A stretch of DNA of 64,000 bases, taken from the IMG/VR virus record IMGVR_UViG_3300021963_000077, positions 25,511-89,510 of that record; one strand, 5' to 3'. Source of the stretch: a virus. The notes beneath the pieces are model-generated. The model saw nothing but the letters and a program-made list of their open reading frames with translations. It had not been told where the DNA came from and did not search any database. Each line of letters begins with the position of its first letter. Positions within the stretch are counted from its first letter, which is position 1. The position numbers and the translations under genes are program-made. Positions 33,068 through 41,624 of the stretch are shown in pieces.

Positions 33068-34384
33068 GTGAGCAGGTTTATGACTGATTGGAACAAAGTT
33101 CTTGAATACTTACAGCCAAAGGTTCCTCCATACTGCCCTGAGGAACCTTCTATTACCCAAAAAGTATTTCTGAGGACATACGGACTAGAAGCTCTATTTG
33201 GCGGAGCTGCTGGTGGTGGTAAATCTTCTGCACTTCTAATGTCGGCGCTTCAGTATGTTGATATCCCTGGATACTCAGCAATTCTTTTCCGTAGAACCTA
33301 CGCAGACTTGTCCCTCCCCGGTGCCCTAATGGATCGTTTTAGGGAATGGATGAAGAATTATGACGAAGTTAGTTGGAACAATAATAGCTATACAGCTACA
33401 TTTCCTTCAGGTGCAAGAATTTCTTTTGGATATTTGAATAATACAAACGACTATTTGCGCTACAAGGGTTCCGAGTTCCAGTTCATAGGAATGGACGAAG
33501 TTACGGAAATCCGCGAACAGGACTATCGCTACCTTTTCTCCCGCTTGAGACGCCCCTCCAACGGAGAACTAGCAACCGTTCCGTTGAGAATGAGATGCGC
33601 CTCAAACCCTGCTCCGAACTGGGTTAGGCAGAGATTTATAGTTGAAGGACTTGAGTCTGGCCGAGTATTTGTTCCATCCCTACTAACCGACAACCCTGGA
33701 ATTGATGCCGACTCGTACCGTCTGGCACTGGCTGCCCTTGATCCAGTTGAGAGAAGAAGGCTCGAAGAAGGCGATTGGTGGAGCACAACTCTGGGAACGC
33801 TCTTTGACAGGACTTCTTTTGTGCTCATTGATCCTGTTGAGGTTCCTCAAGTTACTGGCTCCGCTAGAGCAGTTAGGTTTTGGGACTTGGCGGCGACTGA
33901 GCCATCATCAACAAACCCAGATCCAGACTGGACGGTTGGCACATTGATGCTTTTTGACCAAGGCATTGCTTATGTTCTTGATGTCAGAAAAGCCCGTGTC
34001 AAGGGAGACAAGGTAGAACACCTGATTGCGCAGACAGCCGCAGAGGATGGGCATGCCGTGGCGATAAGAATGGAGCAGGAGCCTGGTTCCTCAGGAAAGG
34101 CTTTAGTGGATCAATATGCTAGGTATATTCTTCCTGGCTATGATTTTAGTGGAATAAGGTCAACTGGAGATAAGTTGACCAGGGCACGCCCATTTGCCGC
34201 TGCCGTGGCCAACGGCAATGTTCGCGTAGTTAGAGGATCGTGGTTAAGCGATTGGCTAGACGAGTTCTCATCATTCCCGGAAGCATGTAATCACGACGAC
34301 CAAGTTGACTCTGCAGTAAGTGCATTTACACATTTAGCTGGATTGGGCTTGCCACAACGCAGACCACTTGCTATTTTAGTTTGA
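33068..34384 (+). CDS. terL: Terminase large subunit
   Basis: The packaging motor ATPase and nuclease, 438 aa from GTG 33068 or 434 aa from ATG 33080. The ATPase part has Walker A GGAAGGGKSS (about residue 45), Walker B FIGMDEVTE (about 140) and a later coupling motif (MRCASNP). The RNase H-like nuclease half shows RFWDLAATE, RMEQEPGSSGKA and NHDDQVDSAVSAF, supplying acidic metal ligands. It opens the plus-strand block. No recognisable small terminase lies beside it. Confidence 0.95.
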   Translation: MSRFMTDWNKVLEYLQPKVPPYCPEEPSITQKVFLRTYGLEALFGGAAGGGKSSALLMSALQYVDIPGYSAILFRRTYADLSLPGALMDRFREWMKNYDEVSWNNNSYTATFPSGARISFGYLNNTNDYLRYKGSEFQFIGMDEVTEIREQDYRYLFSRLRRPSNGELATVPLRMRCASNPAPNWVRQRFIVEGLESGRVFVPSLLTDNPGIDADSYRLALAALDPVERRRLEEGDWWSTTLGTLFDRTSFVLIDPVEVPQVTGSARAVRFWDLAATEPSSTNPDPDWTVGTLMLFDQGIAYVLDVRKARVKGDKVEHLIAQTAAEDGHAVAIRMEQEPGSSGKALVDQYARYILPGYDFSGIRSTGDKLTRARPFAAAVANGNVRVVRGSWLSDWLDEFSSFPEACNHDDQVDSAVSAFTHLAGLGLPQRRPLAILV

Positions 34385-34411
34385 CAAAACTAACTACTGC
34401 TAGGAGAACAA

Positions 34412-34921
34412 TTGAATAACAGTAACTGGCCCGATCTTGTTGACGCTTTGGCCAAGGCCATGGCTGACATTGATGCTGCTATTTATGAAATCAAAGGGTC
34501 AGATGACCCGGAGACTGCGTGCGCAAAACTTGTTGACATCCATCGCCTGAAAGGCGATATGGCAATGGTTTATGATTCCGCAACAAACGCCGTATCTGAA
34601 GTGATGCGCGAAATGAGTGAAGTTTCGCTTTCAAATGGTATGCGCATTGAGAAGAAGACTGCGTCCTCTCGTAAAACATGGAATCACAAAGATCTTGCGA
34701 ATGTCGTCGCAAAGCGCATCGTTGAATCATCCGTTGACCTTGGAACTGGAGAGGTTGTTCTGTCCACGGAGCAGATGATTGAGAACATGCTCGTTTATGT
34801 TCAGCCGTCATATTGGCGTGTCAAGGAACTCTCCGCTATCGGAATTAACGCAGATAGGTTCTGCGAAGTTGACGAACCAAAAACCAGCATCATTGTACGA
34901 AAGGGATCAAACAATGGCTAA
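34412..34921 (+). CDS. Phage protein of unknown function, TTG start
   Basis: A 169-aa protein beginning at TTG 34412; AGGAG five bases upstream decides this start. N-terminal helices are followed by RIEKKTASSRKTWNHKDLANVVAKRI and a C-terminal LVYVQPSYWRVKELSAIGI region. It overlaps the Rad52-like gene by 8 bp, so a role with that recombinase (accessory or regulator) is likely, but no family is recognised. Confidence 0.75.
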   Translation: MNNSNWPDLVDALAKAMADIDAAIYEIKGSDDPETACAKLVDIHRLKGDMAMVYDSATNAVSEVMREMSEVSLSNGMRIEKKTASSRKTWNHKDLANVVAKRIVESSVDLGTGEVVLSTEQMIENMLVYVQPSYWRVKELSAIGINADRFCEVDEPKTSIIVRKGSNNG

Positions 34922-35588
34922 ATCAACAGAATCAGCAGAAATGAAAGCTCTTTACGAGCCGTTTCCACCAGAGATGGAGCGCACCCTCACTAAAGGTGGA
35001 GCTGCCCTCACATATATTCCTGTCAGCGAAGTCATCAATCGTCTTAACAAGGTAATTGGCCTTGATAAATGGAGCTTCGTAATTAATTACTGCGAGCGCG
35101 ACAAGACGGATACAGACTTCATTGTTGCGCATGTTACATTCACCGCAACATTCGGAACCGGTGAAGATGAGCGGAAGATCTCGCGCGATGGAATCGGCGG
35201 TCAGAAGATCAAACGTACACGCGCTGGAGACATTGTTGATCTCGGTGATGAGATGAAGGGTGCTGTTTCTGACGCACTTAAAAAAGCAGCTCAGACTCTC
35301 GGCATCGGCCTCTATCTTGCTAGGTCAGAAGAGGCCATGGAGGTTGAGGTTGCTAGTGAAATTCCACAAGTTAGCCCTGAGATTGAAACTCTTTGGAATA
35401 ACTTCGTTGGCCTTTCAAAGAGCCTGAATGCAACTGCAAAAGGTATCCTCAACGATCATTGGGTTGAATTTTCTGGCGGTAGGCCAAAGCCAACCAAAAC
35501 AACCGCAACAGTCCAGGATCTGGAAGCACTGATTGCAAAATGTGTTGAACTTAAGTTCACCGACACAGACAGCGGAACAAATGACTGA
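34914..35588 (+). CDS. Rad52-like single-strand annealing protein
   Basis: The 224-aa product (MAKSTESAEMKALYEPFPP) fits the Rad52/22-type annealing proteins of phages: TYIPVSEVINRLNKVIGLDKWSF, a beta core with VAHVTFTATFG, and the helix EMKGAVSDALKKAAQTLGIGLYL. Such proteins anneal complementary strands during recombination-dependent replication. It pairs with the Cas4-like exonuclease that starts 8 bp before its stop. ATG 34914 is chosen on homology and a purine-rich AAGGGA upstream. Confidence 0.85.
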   Translation: MAKSTESAEMKALYEPFPPEMERTLTKGGAALTYIPVSEVINRLNKVIGLDKWSFVINYCERDKTDTDFIVAHVTFTATFGTGEDERKISRDGIGGQKIKRTRAGDIVDLGDEMKGAVSDALKKAAQTLGIGLYLARSEEAMEVEVASEIPQVSPEIETLWNNFVGLSKSLNATAKGILNDHWVEFSGGRPKPTKTTATVQDLEALIAKCVELKFTDTDSGTND

Positions 35589-36354
35589 GCTCAAACCGCC
35601 TGATTATCTCTCACCTTCGTCAATTTCTACATTCCAGCAATGCCCGTTACGGTTCAAGCTGAGTCGTATTGACAAAATGGAAGAATTACCAACAGAAGCA
35701 ACTCTGCTTGGCAACTTTGTTCACGATGTTCTTGAGCTGCTCTATAAGGTGCCAGCCGAGGATCGGAGCTTAGGAGTTGCCAGAAGCCTCAGCACAACAG
35801 TGTGGAATGAGAGTGGCTGGGAAGAAAAAGTTCAGCCATTCCTCAAGAGCTACACCATGAATACATTTAGATGGAACGCATGGTGGTGTATTGAGAATCT
35901 TTTTGGCATGGAGGATCCGCGTCTCGTGAATCCAAATGGGGTTGAGCACGAGCTGAACGGCAAAATTGGTGGAGTCCAGATGCGAGGCTTCATTGACCGT
36001 TGGTCAGTAAACAACAATGACGAAATTGTCATCTCCGACTACAAAACTGGCAAGTCACCAGCGCCACGCTTTGCCGGATCAAAGTTTTTCCAGTTAACTG
36101 TTTATGCTCATTTGCTGGCTCAGGAAAAGCAACAACCTGTTGGCTACCTTGAATTACTCTTTCTCAAAGAAGGAGTACGTCTTGATAAGCATCCGACACC
36201 GTCTGATTTTTCTCAAGTTGAGGAAGTTGTGGTCACAGTAAAGCAAAATATTGACAAATTGTGCTCTGGAGGCGAGTGGGAAGCTGTGCCAACGAGGCTT
36301 TGTGACTGGTGTTCATACAAAAAAACTATTTGTAGCTATTGGAGCAGTAAATGA
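35581..36354 (+). CDS. Cas4/RecB-like PD-(D/E)XK exonuclease
   Basis: The 257-aa product has the expected order: SPSSISTFQQCPLRFK, GNFVHDVLE, GFIDRW..DEIVISDYKTGK (the D and D..K catalytic site), FFQLTVYAHLL (the Q/Y motif) and C-terminal RLCDWCSYKKTIC. With the N-terminal Cys, the last cysteines match the four ligands of a Cas4/AddB-type 4Fe-4S cluster. It probably resects DNA ends to load the annealing protein. Start ATG 35581 overlaps the previous gene by 8 bp. Confidence 0.9.
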   Translation: MTELKPPDYLSPSSISTFQQCPLRFKLSRIDKMEELPTEATLLGNFVHDVLELLYKVPAEDRSLGVARSLSTTVWNESGWEEKVQPFLKSYTMNTFRWNAWWCIENLFGMEDPRLVNPNGVEHELNGKIGGVQMRGFIDRWSVNNNDEIVISDYKTGKSPAPRFAGSKFFQLTVYAHLLAQEKQQPVGYLELLFLKEGVRLDKHPTPSDFSQVEEVVVTVKQNIDKLCSGGEWEAVPTRLCDWCSYKKTICSYWSSK

Positions 36355-36863
36355 ATGATGATGTATTTGCCCGTCTTGTTGCGGAAGATGTGAAGAACAA
36401 AACCTCGCATACTCAGAGAAAGATTCTTCGTCAGCCGCAGAACTATGATCGCTGGAAACGTGCTCTTCTTGCTCTTTTGCGTAATGTTGAAGAACAGATT
36501 GATGACATCAAATACGACATGAATGCCGACTGTGGGCGCTATGAAGCCCTGGGTGGCGATGGCAAGGCACTGTTAGAGCACGCAAGGAATGATTACGAGG
36601 CCAGGCTCAAAAAGATTGAGCGCTTCAAGTTCCATGTGTCAAAGCGCCTTGATGAGGTTGCAACAATGATTGAAGAGGATGATCAAGGCGGATCAATTGA
36701 TCTTGATGCCGACATTCTTGCGTCTGCAATCAGGAAGCATAAGGCAATGATGATTGAAATGGATATGGAGGCAACGCCAATTGACAAGGCTCTGTGGTCA
36801 GTCTTGGAAAATGAGTGGCTCTTTGATTCAATCAGCCAAGACGAGCTTGCTTCATACCAGTGA
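36351..36863 (+). CDS. Helical protein of unknown function
   Basis: A 170-aa, strongly charged, helical protein with coiled-coil character around RNVEEQIDDIKYDMN and RLKKIERFKFHVSKRLDEV. ATGA overlap upstream and GTGA overlap downstream place it inside the recombination cassette. No domain recognised. Confidence 0.7.
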   Translation: MNDDVFARLVAEDVKNKTSHTQRKILRQPQNYDRWKRALLALLRNVEEQIDDIKYDMNADCGRYEALGGDGKALLEHARNDYEARLKKIERFKFHVSKRLDEVATMIEEDDQGGSIDLDADILASAIRKHKAMMIEMDMEATPIDKALWSVLENEWLFDSISQDELASYQ

Positions 36864-37186
36864 GACACCGCTCCAAGAAGAAAGAAGCTGAGTACAGGCT
36901 CCGGCGACCACTTGTGGAGCGTCTTCTTGGTGAACGGCCATGGTGTGAAGCGTGTCCAGTGTTTGCGCAGCATGATGGTGTATTTACATATACGCGAAAT
37001 CAATCCGTTGATGTTCACGAGTTGGTAAGACGATCTCAAGGCGGATCAATACTTGAAGAGTCAAACCTGATGTGCGTGTGTAGGAAGTGCCATACAAGAA
37101 TCGGGAACCATCCAGCATTAGCATTTGATTTAGGGCTTGCGAAACGCGGGTGGGAGGGCAGATCAAATGATAACAATGGGAATTGA
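36860..37186 (+). CDS. HNH endonuclease
   Basis: A 108-aa protein from GTG 36860 (GTGA overlap with the previous stop). CEAC, then VDVHELVRRSQGGS, NLMCVCRKCHTRIGNH form the HNH fold: the first His, the Asn in NLM and the later His, with two Cys pairs as structural zinc ligands. HNH proteins near terminase genes often assist packaging; here it sits between recombination genes, so DNA metabolism is as likely. Confidence 0.9.
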   Translation: MRHRSKKKEAEYRLRRPLVERLLGERPWCEACPVFAQHDGVFTYTRNQSVDVHELVRRSQGGSILEESNLMCVCRKCHTRIGNHPALAFDLGLAKRGWEGRSNDNNGN

Positions 37187-37697
37187 TCCGTCGCTCACGT
37201 CAACCGGGATCTCACAGAATGGTAAAACTGGCGTAATAACAACTAAACTGACTGGCATTCCGCGCCTTGACTTTATATCAGGGGTTATAGTTGAGTTTGT
37301 TAACGTAAACCATGTTGAGTGCGTCTCTATTGAAGGTTATTCCTTTGCTTCAAAGAACTCACAAGCTCACAGTATTGGTGAGCTCGGTGGCGTGATTCGC
37401 CATGGGCTGTGGAAAATGGGCATTCCAATAATAGAAATACCACCAACAAGTAGAGCCAAGTTCGCTACCGGGCGAGGCAATGCCAGTAAAGGCGAAGTCA
37501 TATCTGCTATTTCTGCAAGGACTGGAATAGTTTTTGCTGGAGGTGGAGGAAATGACGAATGTGATGCATGGGTAATAGAAGAAATGCTGAGATACAAACT
37601 AGGTCAAAGCATCATTGAATGGCCAAAATCATCAACTGATGCATTAGACAAGATTGACTGGTCTCCTTTAGAAAGGGCTACTAATGAATGTAAATAG
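37167..37697 (+). CDS. RuvC-like Holliday junction resolvase
   Basis: A 176-aa RNase H-fold nuclease: GIDPSLTSTGIS supplies the first catalytic Asp, SIEGYSF the Glu, and GNDECDAWVIEEM the C-terminal acidic pair, all in the order of RuvC. It would cut branched DNA before packaging. ATG 37167 or 37176 could be used. It overlaps the HNH gene by 20 bp in another frame. Confidence 0.88.
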   Translation: MITMGIDPSLTSTGISQNGKTGVITTKLTGIPRLDFISGVIVEFVNVNHVECVSIEGYSFASKNSQAHSIGELGGVIRHGLWKMGIPIIEIPPTSRAKFATGRGNASKGEVISAISARTGIVFAGGGGNDECDAWVIEEMLRYKLGQSIIEWPKSSTDALDKIDWSPLERATNECK

Positions 37698-38037
37698 AAC
37701 GCAACCAATTAGTCAAGTTGATGTTGAGAATGAGCTTATGCGCCTTCTCTCAATTCTTGAAGAGGAAACCGAAGCCTACGAATCGCTGGCTGAAGACGCG
37801 GCAAAAAAGGAAGCTCTGTATAAATCAAATTGGGCCAAGGAGTACCTTTCCGCAAAGGGTTCAATCAAGGAGCGCGAAGCGTGGGCGGACTACAAACTGT
37901 CCGAAGAGATTTTTGATCATAAAATTGCCGAGGCAATGGTTAAGTCAAAAAGAGAGTTGCTCACATCGCTGAGAACTAGTATTGACGCCCTTAGAACGCT
38001 TAATGCAAACATTAGATTCCAGGTTGGTAACTCATGA
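37684..38037 (+). CDS. Small coiled-coil protein of unknown function
   Basis: A 117-aa helical protein (NELMRLLSILEEETEAYESLAEDAAKKEALYK, then a C-terminal LRTSIDALRTLNANIR). Proteins of this look occur among replication genes of actinophages in my recollection, with no known function. Overlaps its neighbours by 14 and 4 bp. Confidence 0.7.
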   Translation: MNVNRTQPISQVDVENELMRLLSILEEETEAYESLAEDAAKKEALYKSNWAKEYLSAKGSIKEREAWADYKLSEEIFDHKIAEAMVKSKRELLTSLRTSIDALRTLNANIRFQVGNS

Positions 38038-38783
38038 AAATACACCCAAGTTTAATCGAGTTTGAAATTGAAGTAGACCTGCTTGTCCCTCTGCCAGGTA
38101 ATCCCCGAGTTGGCAATGTGGACGCAATCATGGCTTCATATTCTGAATTCGGGCAGGTAAAACCGATAGTAATTAAAGACAACGGCGATGGTTCTTTTAC
38201 GGTAATTGCTGGAAATCACCAACTTGAAGCTGCACGGCGTCTTGGGTGGCAAAGAATTGCTGCGGTGAAGCTTGATGCAGATGATTCGCGAGCAATTGCA
38301 TTTGCCCTTGCTGATAACAGAACAATGGAGCTCGGACACACTGAGCCAGATTTATTGAATGAAATGCTTTCTCAGGTTACTGATTTTTATCCAGAGTTAA
38401 TGGAAGACCTTGGGTGGGACGATTTTGAGATGGCCGCAATAAACGAGCAAGTTAAGCGTTTGTCTGCTAGCGATATTCTTTCAGAAGGTTATGTCCCACC
38501 GCAGATCATAAATCCATTCATACCAGAATCTGATGATGAGGATATTAAGCCAAAAGCCGAGAGACAGACAATGTCCATTGATGCAGCTTCAAGAGGAGCT
38601 GCCGCTGCTGGAGTAGCTCCTGGCGCAAAAGCAGTTGTTCAATACACGCTCATGTTTGACGATGCTGATCAGCAACGTCATTGGTACGACTTTATTCGTT
38701 ACCTGAAAAACTCAACTGTCTACGAAGGAGACACAACCGCTCAACGGTTGATGATGTTTATAGATGCACACACAGAAATATAA
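38034..38783 (+). CDS. ParB-like domain protein (first of two)
   Basis: A 249-aa protein with an N-terminal ParB/sulfiredoxin-type domain: LVPLPGNPRVGNVDAIMASYSEFGQVKPIVI, VIAGNHQLEAARRLGW and ALADNRTMELG. The C-terminal half is separate and unnamed. No ParA is present, so plasmid-type partition is unlikely. It lies two genes upstream of a PAPS-reductase-like enzyme, and a second ParB-like gene follows that enzyme. Confidence 0.85.
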   Translation: MKIHPSLIEFEIEVDLLVPLPGNPRVGNVDAIMASYSEFGQVKPIVIKDNGDGSFTVIAGNHQLEAARRLGWQRIAAVKLDADDSRAIAFALADNRTMELGHTEPDLLNEMLSQVTDFYPELMEDLGWDDFEMAAINEQVKRLSASDILSEGYVPPQIINPFIPESDDEDIKPKAERQTMSIDAASRGAAAAGVAPGAKAVVQYTLMFDDADQQRHWYDFIRYLKNSTVYEGDTTAQRLMMFIDAHTEI

Positions 38784-39003
38784 CTACGACAACAATTTTA
38801 ATAGCTATACAGATTTGGAAAACTACAAGAAATGGGCGTCAAATCACGGACTCCGCATAATTGTAGAGTTTGAGGAAAGCAATGGCTGGTCTTGTTGCTT
38901 TTGTATAGATACAGAATGCATTGGGCATAGTTATGGAGATGTATTAAATACATCAATATACGAAGCTTATGCTCAAGCAAAGAAAGATCCACGACTGGCA
39001 TGA
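38764..39003 (+). CDS. Small protein of unknown function
   Basis: A 79-aa protein overlapping the ParB-like gene by 20 bp and the PAPS-reductase-like gene by 4 bp. It has CCFC and a further Cys in its middle and a C-terminal AYAQAKKDPRLA, recalling small phage proteins with a YEAYA helix. No function assigned. Confidence 0.65.
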   Translation: MHTQKYNYDNNFNSYTDLENYKKWASNHGLRIIVEFEESNGWSCCFCIDTECIGHSYGDVLNTSIYEAYAQAKKDPRLA

Positions 39004-40163
39004 CACGACAAAGAATGTTTTTAGATATGTCATGCGTAGATGCTGCGCGTGAGCGCATGAGGCACATTTACGACACATTTGATACCGTCTGCGTGCAATT
39101 TTCTGGCGGTAAAGACAGCACGGCAATCCTCTACTTGGCCAAGGAAATACATGAGGAGCGAGGACTTGGGCCAGTGAAGGTCATCTTCAGAGACGAGGAG
39201 ATGGTTAGCCCTGTTGTGATTAAGTTTATTGAGGAAGTACGTAATTACGACTGGGTTGACATGGAGTGGTACTGCCTGCCCCAGGGTCAGGAAATATGGG
39301 TTCTTGGGCGAAGGGAATACTGTCTTCTCTGGTCCGAGAAGCGCCGCAAGCAAAAACGGCTCATTAGAGATATACCGAAGTGGGCAATCAGGGCAGAACA
39401 TTTTGGACTTGATCCGAACAAGCCAATTCCTCAATCAATTGACTACTACACGATGCAGGGAAAGAAAGGGCGAGTTGCCTACATAACTGGCGTTAGGGCA
39501 AATGAGTCAATGATTCGCTACAGGTCGTGCGTACAAAAACTTCACGAGAATTATATAGTAATTCCCTATAAAATGAAGTCAAATATACCGTTGCGCTTTG
39601 CAAAGGTAATATACGACTGGACAACCGATGATGTTCTCAAATTTATTACAGAAGAGCATAAAGCGAGTTACTGCGAATATTACGACTTGGCCAGTCTTAC
39701 GGGAAGTAATACTCGCGTTGGTATTCCACTCCATGCTGTTGCGGTTAGGCGAATCGGTGACGTCGTGGTCACGGAGCCAGAGTTCTACGACAGACTCGTA
39801 GAATGCTTTCCACAGGTTGACGCACAGCGCCGCTGGTGGCCAGACTTTGACATTGAAAAAGTCATCATGACATACGCCAAGGAAGAATGGAGTGGCGTAA
39901 AGCGTTGCATTGAAGAGAATGTTCTTACACCCGGCCTCAACCAGCGGGCAATGGCGTTTGCTTCGGAGTTCCGCAAGAAGCATAGAAAAGATCCACGCTC
40001 ATACCCAATCCATTGGTTAATTAGAAACATTTTATTAAATGAGTTCAGCATGACATCTGTTAGCCCAATTGGGCCAGGAACGCGGGCGTACAACATTGAA
40101 ATGCAACAAATACAGGAAATGGCCGAATTAGATTCGCTCGATTATCAGGATGATTCACGATGA
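39000..40163 (+). CDS. PAPS reductase/IbrA-like PP-loop ATP pyrophosphatase
   Basis: A 387-aa protein with PP-loop SGGKDSTA (about residue 35), VKVIFRDEE, and YITGVRANESMIR, the signature of the phosphoadenosine phosphosulfate reductase group. The length and the adjoining ParB-like gene match IbrA/IbrB-type pairs found in phages and prophages rather than sulfate-assimilation enzymes. The enzyme activates a substrate by adenylation; candidates include nucleic acid modification, but the substrate is unknown. ATGA overlaps on both sides join it to its partners. Confidence 0.88.
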   Translation: MTRQRMFLDMSCVDAARERMRHIYDTFDTVCVQFSGGKDSTAILYLAKEIHEERGLGPVKVIFRDEEMVSPVVIKFIEEVRNYDWVDMEWYCLPQGQEIWVLGRREYCLLWSEKRRKQKRLIRDIPKWAIRAEHFGLDPNKPIPQSIDYYTMQGKKGRVAYITGVRANESMIRYRSCVQKLHENYIVIPYKMKSNIPLRFAKVIYDWTTDDVLKFITEEHKASYCEYYDLASLTGSNTRVGIPLHAVAVRRIGDVVVTEPEFYDRLVECFPQVDAQRRWWPDFDIEKVIMTYAKEEWSGVKRCIEENVLTPGLNQRAMAFASEFRKKHRKDPRSYPIHWLIRNILLNEFSMTSVSPIGPGTRAYNIEMQQIQEMAELDSLDYQDDSR

Positions 40164-40714
40164 AAATTGAATATGTGAAGTGGGATTCAATAAAACCAGC
40201 TCCGTGGAGGGCAACGCACTGCCTGAAGGTTGACCTTCAAGTAATAGCTGACTCTCTTAATGACTACGGCTGGTTTGCTCCAATCATTGTTAAAAAAGAC
40301 TCATCAGAGATTATTGATGGCTTCCACCGTTGGGTATGCGCCCAAACAGACAAACGCATTCTCAAAAGAGACAAAAAACTTGTACCTGTAATTTTTGAAG
40401 ATGTTGATACAGCTGACGCAATGTTAATGCACCTGCGCCTTAATAGAGGAAGAGGTATTATTCTTGCTCAATATATGTCGCAAATTGTTCGTGAGTTATT
40501 TCACTCGCGCAAATACTCTCCTGACGAGATCAAAGATATGCTCAATATGAGCTATGCCGAAATCACTTTAATGATGGACGGTTCTGTGCTCAAAACAAGG
40601 AATGTGAAGGAGCATAAATACTCACGGGCTTGGGTGCCGGTTGAAGCTCCACCAGGCACCATTGAGCAACCCGAAGATACCGTTATTGAGCGGCCACCGA
40701 ATAAGGACAGATAA
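40160..40714 (+). CDS. ParB/IbrB-like protein (second of two)
   Basis: A 184-aa ParB-fold protein: VKWDSIKPAPWRATH, LNDYGWFAPIIVKK, EIIDGFHRWVCA and LRLNRGRGI. Overlaps the PAPS-reductase-like gene as ATGA and probably acts with it. The GFHRW motif corresponds to the GHRR-type nucleotide-binding box of ParB-like proteins. Confidence 0.85.
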   Translation: MKIEYVKWDSIKPAPWRATHCLKVDLQVIADSLNDYGWFAPIIVKKDSSEIIDGFHRWVCAQTDKRILKRDKKLVPVIFEDVDTADAMLMHLRLNRGRGIILAQYMSQIVRELFHSRKYSPDEIKDMLNMSYAEITLMMDGSVLKTRNVKEHKYSRAWVPVEAPPGTIEQPEDTVIERPPNKDR

Positions 40715-40775
40715 ATATAGACAGCCTACAAAGATGATAATCTGATTATGTTTAGATTCGCATCTGGAGGATGCA

Positions 40776-40976
40776 ATGGTCACACCTAATGATGTTGAAG
40801 ATATTGAGCTAGATGGCGAGCAGAAGCCATCCTGGTGGCGACGAGCAGTTGCTTATACACTGCGACGTATAGCCGACCGCCTACAGTATGGTCGTGGTCA
40901 GCGCGTAAGAACACAGCAGGGTCAGGGTCGTGCGCTCGCAAGAGAAGGTCGCGAGAACCTTACGCGTCGTGGCTAA
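40776..40976 (+). CDS. Small Arg-rich protein of unknown function
   Basis: A 66-aa protein with an acidic start, a WWRRAVAYTLRRIADRL amphipathic helix and an Arg/Gln/Gly-rich tail. GGAGG five bases before the ATG gives a strong ribosome site. A 61-bp gap before it may hold the promoter of the neck and tail genes. Confidence 0.65.
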   Translation: MVTPNDVEDIELDGEQKPSWWRRAVAYTLRRIADRLQYGRGQRVRTQQGQGRALAREGRENLTRRG

Positions 40977-41000
40977 ATCCATAATTGAGGGTGGTGCATA

Positions 41001-41624
41001 ATGCTAGTTAGCATTGCTGAATTAAAAACCTACATGGATATTAGCCTGACGAACCGGCAGGAAGATGCCGCAGAGTTGGTACTTGAAGGTTTGCAGAGCG
41101 AACTTGAGATGTTCTTGGGCAGACCAATTGAGGTACAAACATTCACTGAAGATCATGTGATTACTGCCGAATTCCAAGGAGTTCCAGCTGCATCTTTTTT
41201 TTACGACTACAGCCTTGACTCAACTGGAGATGTGCTTCCATATATTCAGCCACCAGCAGCTGTTTACCTAAGAAATACACCAGTTATTTCAGTTGATTCA
41301 GTAACGATCCGCAATCCAGAAGGATCACCAGTAGTTCAAGTCGCTGAAAGAGACTACATAGTCCGTCGCTACGGCTTGGAGCTATATAGGGCGTTTCCAA
41401 ACGACATTGTTACAGTTGAGTATGACGGTGGTCTAGATGGCTCATCAATTAAAGCCTTCAAGTTAATGATTTTGCGTGCTGCAACTAGAGAAATGCAGAA
41501 CATGCATGATGATGTTGTTGGTGTGAAGGATCTAAATCCACGTAATGTTGCGCCACTTGAGACTGGTTTCTTGGAAAAAGAGCTTATGGCTGTTAAGGGA
41601 TATAAGCGCAGAAGGATTGCGTAA
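41001..41624 (+). CDS. Head-tail adaptor (connector) protein
   Basis: A 207-aa protein with the head-tail connector pattern: LVSIAELKTYMDI, a helix EDAAELVLEGLQSELEMFLGRPIE, a beta insert, RYGLELYRAFPNDIVTVEYDGG, and the final helix KLMILRAATREMQ. Similar proteins (gp6/gp15-like) form a ring under the portal. It opens the neck cluster and overlaps the next gene as TAATG. Confidence 0.75.
   Translation: MLVSIAELKTYMDISLTNRQEDAAELVLEGLQSELEMFLGRPIEVQTFTEDHVITAEFQGVPAASFFYDYSLDSTGDVLPYIQPPAAVYLRNTPVISVDSVTIRNPEGSPVVQVAERDYIVRRYGLELYRAFPNDIVTVEYDGGLDGSSIKAFKLMILRAATREMQNMHDDVVGVKDLNPRNVAPLETGFLEKELMAVKGYKRRRIA

Noticed and set aside
34376-34393. Hairpin TTAGTTT-GACA-AAACTAA after terL as terminator
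   Set aside because: AT-only except one pair, overlaps the stop codon, and is not followed by a U-tract.
38034-40714. ParB genes as a plasmid partition system
   Set aside because: No ParA and no centromere-like repeats; both ParB-like genes are coupled to a PAPS-reductase-like enzyme.
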